DNA from: an uncultured euryarchaeote
GTDB taxonomy: Archaea > Thermoplasmatota > Poseidoniia > Poseidoniales > Thalassarchaeaceae
Length of the DNA: 10,488 nt
Reading direction: 5' to 3'
NCBI GenBank assembly: GCA_937901365.1
Contig: CALCEF010000180.1
Span: 1-10,488, forward strand
Program-made: the position numbers and the translations under genes
In this document: positions 7,765 through 10,488 of the stretch, one piece after another
Position numbering within the stretch: position 1 is the stretch's first letter
Layout of the letters: every line of letters begins with the position of its first letter
The notes under the pieces: model-generated
The model's input: only the letters and a program-made list of their open reading frames with translations
Told to the model about the DNA's origin: nothing
Databases searched by the model: none

Positions 7765-8613
7765 TTATGCCCCTGTCCACTCAGCGGTTTCTCGATTGAG
7801 GAATGCCTTGACACCAATTTCCATATCTGCAGTGTCAAATAGTGCACAGAACATGTCTCTTTCCGATAGAATTCCTGCACTGAAAGGTTGTTCCAAAGCA
7901 GCCCGGACCGCTGCCTTGGCAACACGGATGGTATGGGGTGATTTACTCGCTAGGTTTTGTGCGATTGCCATGGTCTTCTCTCGGAGTTCATTTTCATCTA
8001 CGAGATGATTGATGAGACCGATGCGATGGGCTTCCTCACCCCCAATCATTTCTCCGCTCATGACCATCTCCATCGCACGACCATACCCCAATAATCGGCA
8101 CAATCGCTGTGTCCCTCCGCCTCCTGGAATCAAACCCAGATTGATTTCTGGAGTACCGAACTTTGAGCGAGGGGTGGCCAAACGCAAGTCGCAGGAAAGG
8201 GCTATCTCCGACCCACCGCCTAACGCAAAACCATCGATCATTGCGATGGTCGGTTTGGTAAGATTCCAGATATATTCCCAAGAATTGTCATCGAAAATTG
8301 GGCGGATTTCAACGCTTGATTTTCCTTCAAACTCAGAAATGTCTGCACCTGCAACAAACGAATTTGGTTTCTGGCGCTTGCCTTCAGGTGGTTCATTTGG
8401 ACCCGCACCAGTGATGACAATGACTCGAACTGAATCATCTGATTCAGCCCAATTACAGGCTGATTTCAACGCCGTATTCACTTCGCTATTCAGTGCGTTC
8501 AACTTTTCTGGACGGTTGATGGTCCATACCGACACCACCCCTCCGGAGGGACTGGCTGATTCAGCAGGGACATTTTCGATTTGAAGCACGTCGGATTCTG
8601 GAGGTGCGCTCAT
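7765..8613 (-). CDS. Enoyl-CoA hydratase/isomerase (crotonase) family protein
   Basis: This 282-residue enzyme probably adds water to 2-enoyl-CoA thioesters, or does a related isomerisation, in fatty-acid or amino-acid breakdown in the cytoplasm. The NRPEKLNAL motif (33-41), the oxyanion-hole region SFVAGADI (85-92) and the FALGGGSEIALSCD segment (129-142) are all typical. Both glutamates that catalyse hydration in classical enoyl-CoA hydratases are present (E136, and E156 in TPEINLG). An extra charged stretch of about 14 residues (71-84) sits just before the oxyanion-hole motif. Other crotonases (isomerases, dehydrogenases) share this fold, so the exact reaction is open. It is probably the first gene of a transcript with the ABC exporter. 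It lacks a ribosome binding site and a GC palindrome ends two bases before its ATG, which suggests a leaderless start. Confidence 0.9.
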   Translation of the reverse strand: MSAPPESDVLQIENVPAESASPSGGVVSVWTINRPEKLNALNSEVNTALKSACNWAESDDSVRVIVITGAGPNEPPEGKRQKPNSFVAGADISEFEGKSSVEIRPIFDDNSWEYIWNLTKPTIAMIDGFALGGGSEIALSCDLRLATPRSKFGTPEINLGLIPGGGGTQRLCRLLGYGRAMEMVMSGEMIGGEEAHRIGLINHLVDENELREKTMAIAQNLASKSPHTIRVAKAAVRAALEQPFSAGILSERDMFCALFDTADMEIGVKAFLNRETAEWTGA

Positions 8614-8614
8614 G

Positions 8615-8631
8615 TGGCGCCGTAGGCGCCA
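8615..8631. repeat. Perfect GC-rich palindrome just before the crotonase start codon
   Basis: TGGCGCC and GGCGCCA make a perfect 7-base inverted repeat around a GTA centre, one base away from the minus-strand ATG of the crotonase gene (8611-8613). The usual ribosome binding site is absent here, so the palindrome occupies the place where one would sit. In RNA it would form a tight hairpin against the start codon. If the message is leaderless, it would instead be a DNA element between TATA region and start site. Confidence 0.6.
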
Positions 8632-8634
8632 TAC

Positions 8635-8657
8635 TTCTCAACCCTATGGTTTGAGAA
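8635..8657. repeat. Near-perfect 23-base palindrome after the proline-rich protein gene
   Basis: TTCTCAA and TTGAGAA form a perfect 7-base inverted repeat. The 9-base centre continues it by two more pairs after one mismatch. It begins one base past the stop codon of the upstream gene and ends 21 bases before the crotonase start, so it could be a terminator hairpin for one or an operator for the other. Its centre, read on the minus strand, contains AACCATAGG, which also lies at the heart of the palindrome at 5273-5291. Confidence 0.55.
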
Positions 8658-8658
8658 T

Positions 8659-9552
8659 TCACTCGTCCATTTCATCTCTCAAGGCATCTAACTTCGAACT
8701 TGATGCAGGGGGTGGAAGGGGTAAATCGCCAATTTCAGGCAATGGTGGAGGAGGTAAATCCCCGAGATCTGGAAGAGGTGGTAATTCAGGCAATGGTTCT
8801 GCACTGGCAATGAATCCTTGATCCAATGGCAGACGCACCTTGAGGAGACGAGTGGCGTCAATACGTGCAAAAACCGCTCCTACCGGACTACCGGCTGGAA
8901 TTTCTCCCGTGACCTCGTGGATGGTGTGACCGTGATTTTCAGTACCGATGAGTGACAGGAGGTCTTCCGATTCGTCTGCGGACTGGTAAATCTTGGCTGT
9001 TTCAGAACGGATGTCTGCAAGTTGCTCTCTCCGTCTAGCTTCGATACGACGGCGAATCAGTGCGTGCCGATCTCGGCGGTCATCAATGAATGATTCAATG
9101 TCTGCTTCCTCCATAGATTCTGCATCGATTTCGGCAACGAACTCTTCGGCAACGTGAACATTTTCATCGATCACAGAAACCTCTACTTCGTCATCTGCCA
9201 AACTGACTACGACTTCTTCGTCAACGGGTTCAGGTTCAGGTTCAGGTGCACCACTACGACTGCGGGACAATTTAGCGTCTCGGCGAGCGGATGCGTCCTC
9301 TTCTGATTGAACTGGGGCAGGGAGTTCCTGACCTGATTCGGGTTCGCTCTCTTCTTGTTGGATCTCGGAACGTCGGCGAATTCGTTCGACTTTACGCCCA
9401 CTACCTGTGCCCATCAAGAAGATAATGAGAAGTAGAATGATGGCTCCGAAAATCAACCGCTCCTTCTCTTCCAAACTACCAGCGAGTGCGAGGAAGCCAA
9501 GGACGCCGATAACGAGTGTGAACCACAAGAGCAGTCGCTTGAACGTGACCAT
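8659..9552 (-). CDS. Unrecognised membrane-anchored protein with acidic middle and proline-rich tail
   Basis: I do not recognise this 297-residue protein. Two helices (about 7-25 and 32-48) form a tight N-terminal hairpin. Positive charges flank it on both sides (FKR before, GRKVERIRRR after), so by the positive-inside rule both ends face the cytoplasm. Residues 62-160 are strongly acidic and look disordered, including a PEPEPEP run. A basic, probably helical stretch follows (159-180, rich in Arg). Residues 195-255 are the only part that looks folded. The tail (253-283) is built from imperfect repeats of the form P-D/E-L/I-GDLP followed by prolines, ending in a short charged helix. GGAGG (9560-9564) seven bases before ATG fixes the start. 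It follows rdgB by 51 bases and may share its transcript. A scaffold or tether role is only a guess. Confidence 0.75.
   Translation of the reverse strand: MVTFKRLLLWFTLVIGVLGFLALAGSLEEKERLIFGAIILLLIIFLMGTGSGRKVERIRRRSEIQQEESEPESGQELPAPVQSEEDASARRDAKLSRSRSGAPEPEPEPVDEEVVVSLADDEVEVSVIDENVHVAEEFVAEIDAESMEEADIESFIDDRRDRHALIRRRIEARRREQLADIRSETAKIYQSADESEDLLSLIGTENHGHTIHEVTGEIPAGSPVGAVFARIDATRLLKVRLPLDQGFIASAEPLPELPPLPDLGDLPPPPLPEIGDLPLPPPASSSKLDALRDEMDE
9227..9250. repeat. Hexanucleotide micro-repeat in the acidic region
   Basis: GGTTCA is repeated three times in tandem, followed by one imperfect copy (GGTGCA). On the minus strand these encode the Pro-Glu repeats of the acidic linker. Such short repeats can vary in copy number by slippage without breaking the frame, fitting a disordered linker. 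Confidence 0.7.
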
Positions 9553-9603
9553 GTCGGCGCCTCCAGCCCATCCACTTGTTTGCCCGTCTTAGGGATGCCG
9601 ACG

Positions 9604-10197
9604 CTAGGCTCCGTCATCATTCAGGTAATCGAAGAGGGCGCGTAGCGCCCTGCCACGGTGACTGTATGCTGATTTTTCTTCAGAGGTCATCTCGGCAAAA
9701 GTGAGACCGTTCTGGCTTTCATCTGGAATGAAAATAGGGTCGTAACCAAATCCACTCTCTCCCTTCATTTCCATTGAAATCGAACCATCACAACGGCCGA
9801 CAAAAACCTCGACCGCTTCACCTGTCCAAAGCGCTGCAACCGTCAGGAAATGAGCTGTTCGTTCTTCGTCGAGCAGGCGCAAGATTCCATCGCACCCAAT
9901 CGATTTCAGAACATGTGCCGAATAGACACCTGGGAATTGCGGCAGCGCGTCGATAAACAATCCAGAATCCTCAACCAACAGTGATTCTTGAAGGCGTCCC
10001 TGCGAGGCTAGTAATTCAACTCCTTGGGCAATTTTTGCCAACGCAACAGTGGTCAAATTATCACTTTGAGGTTCAACGATCTCTGGCACTTCACCATTGA
10101 TCTCAAAGAACTGGATTTCCCATCCGAGTGGACTCAAAAGGGTCTGTGCTTCAGTGAGTTTCCCTGAATTCCCAGTCAAGAAGTTCAGAGTCGCCAT
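9604..10197 (-). CDS. rdgB: XTP/dITP diphosphatase (RdgB/HAM1 family)
   Basis: This 197-residue enzyme cleaves non-canonical purine nucleoside triphosphates such as XTP, ITP and dITP to the monophosphate and pyrophosphate, keeping damaged purines out of nucleic acids. All family motifs are present: LTGNSGK at about 8-14 (nucleotide binding), VEDSGL at 75-80 with the catalytic Asp, PGVYSA at 89-94, FGYDPIF at 150-156, and SHRGRA at 179-184. The length matches the family. The ATG at 10197 is chosen because MATLNFLTGN aligns with the usual family start. The in-frame extension begins with TTG at 10245 and adds a low-complexity stretch. There is no clear ribosome binding site, which may mean a leaderless transcript. 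It is divergent from crcB. A GGGCGC-GTA-GCGCCC palindrome lies inside its last codons. Confidence 0.93.
   Translation of the reverse strand: MATLNFLTGNSGKLTEAQTLLSPLGWEIQFFEINGEVPEIVEPQSDNLTTVALAKIAQGVELLASQGRLQESLLVEDSGLFIDALPQFPGVYSAHVLKSIGCDGILRLLDEERTAHFLTVAALWTGEAVEVFVGRCDGSISMEMKGESGFGYDPIFIPDESQNGLTFAEMTSEEKSAYSHRGRALRALFDYLNDDGA
9635..9651. repeat. Perfect GC-rich palindrome inside the rdgB 3' end
   Basis: AGGGCGC and GCGCCCT flank a GTA centre, a perfect 7-base inverted repeat inside the part of rdgB encoding the conserved Gly-Arg-Ala-Leu-Arg-Ala segment. Arm length and the GTA centre match the palindrome at 8615-8631. Part of it is constrained by the protein, so chance cannot be excluded. 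Confidence 0.55.
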
Positions 10198-10251
10198 GTA
10201 ACTGCGAACAGAAGGTGAGGGTTGAAGTCTTCTCTCCGATTCCAAGCCGTC

Positions 10252-10488
10252 ATGGAACCCAAGATGCTCGCTTTGGTCGGCATTGGAGGAGCGATCGGCG
10301 CCGTGCTTCGATATGCGATTGGAGAATGGATTCCAGATGGGTTTCCATGGGGTACACTAACTGTCAATTTGCTGGGTTCATTGCTTCTAGGCATCATCGT
10401 GGGAATGTCACTTTCAGCAGAGATGGGGTTGCTTCTTGGAACGGGGATTATGGGTGCATTTACGACGATGTCAGCCTACAGTGTCGAC
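10252..10488 (+). CDS. crcB: Fluoride channel CrcB/FluC, partial (3' end beyond the window)
   Basis: The first 79 residues of a small membrane protein that lets fluoride leave the cell, working as a dual-topology dimer. The hallmarks are clear: GGAIGAVLRY with the conserved Arg (20), FPWGTLTVNLLGS with the pore Asn (39) at 31-43, and GAFTTMSAYS with the Phe and the two Thr (70-72) at 68-77. Full-length proteins run to about 120-130 residues, so roughly 45 are missing beyond the edge. A second ATG at 10264 is an alternative start. No ribosome binding site is seen. The gene starts 54 bases from rdgB on the opposite strand, with no fluoride riboswitch in between. Confidence 0.93.
   Translation, partial: MEPKMLALVGIGGAIGAVLRYAIGEWIPDGFPWGTLTVNLLGSLLLGIIVGMSLSAEMGLLLGTGIMGAFTTMSAYSVD

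Noticed and set aside
8009..8584. A 191-codon open frame on the plus strand, opposite the crotonase
   Set aside because: Wholly inside the well-supported crotonase gene, without a ribosome binding site or recognisable motif.
9553..9602. GTCGGC / GCCGAC inverted repeat around the ribosome binding site of the proline-rich protein gene
   Set aside because: Only six base pairs separated by 38 bases. It could form in RNA but is too weak to call a switch.
10198..10251. Fluoride riboswitch in front of crcB
   Set aside because: The 54-base gap is too short and lacks the conserved GATG-type motifs and stems of the crcB riboswitch.

Overview
The window looks like a piece of an archaeal chromosome, most probably a planktonic euryarchaeon of the Marine Group II (Poseidoniales) type. 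This is inference from several signs: an archaeal-type secretion/pilus ATPase beside two TadC/FlaJ-like membrane platforms, a TATA-box and BRE-like promoter in front of that operon, short intergenic gaps, a GC content judged by eye to be near 50%, and a nearly constant GGAGG-type ribosome binding site seven bases before the start codon. No rRNA, tRNA, insertion sequence, CRISPR array or phage gene is visible.

Ten of the eleven genes lie on the minus strand and are described here in the direction of transcription. At the right edge, rdgB (XTP/dITP pyrophosphatase) and a partial crcB (fluoride channel, plus strand) start back to back 54 bases apart. Next comes an unrecognised protein with an N-terminal membrane hairpin, an acidic middle and a proline-rich tail. 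Then follow a crotonase (enoyl-CoA hydratase family), an ABC exporter ATPase and a 12-helix ABC-2-like permease, which sit almost end to end with two-base gaps and probably form one transcript.

After a 140-base gap holding a promoter and a perfect palindrome comes the most distinctive part: a five-gene pilus or secretion operon (5214 down to 88). It encodes a GspE/TadA/FlaI-like hexameric ATPase, two different T2SSF-domain membrane platforms (one with a large cysteine-containing outer domain of about 200 residues), and two small proteins with one N-terminal helix that share an acidic-Ser-Ala-Gln sequence before the helix. The ATPase would drive the two platforms to assemble the small pilin-like subunits outside the cell. 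No FlaH, archaellin or prepilin peptidase is present here, so it looks like a tad-like type IV pilus rather than an archaellum.

The gene-poor stretches are all short (under 150 bases) but hold several perfect or near-perfect palindromes. These may be operators, terminators or a small dispersed repeat family.
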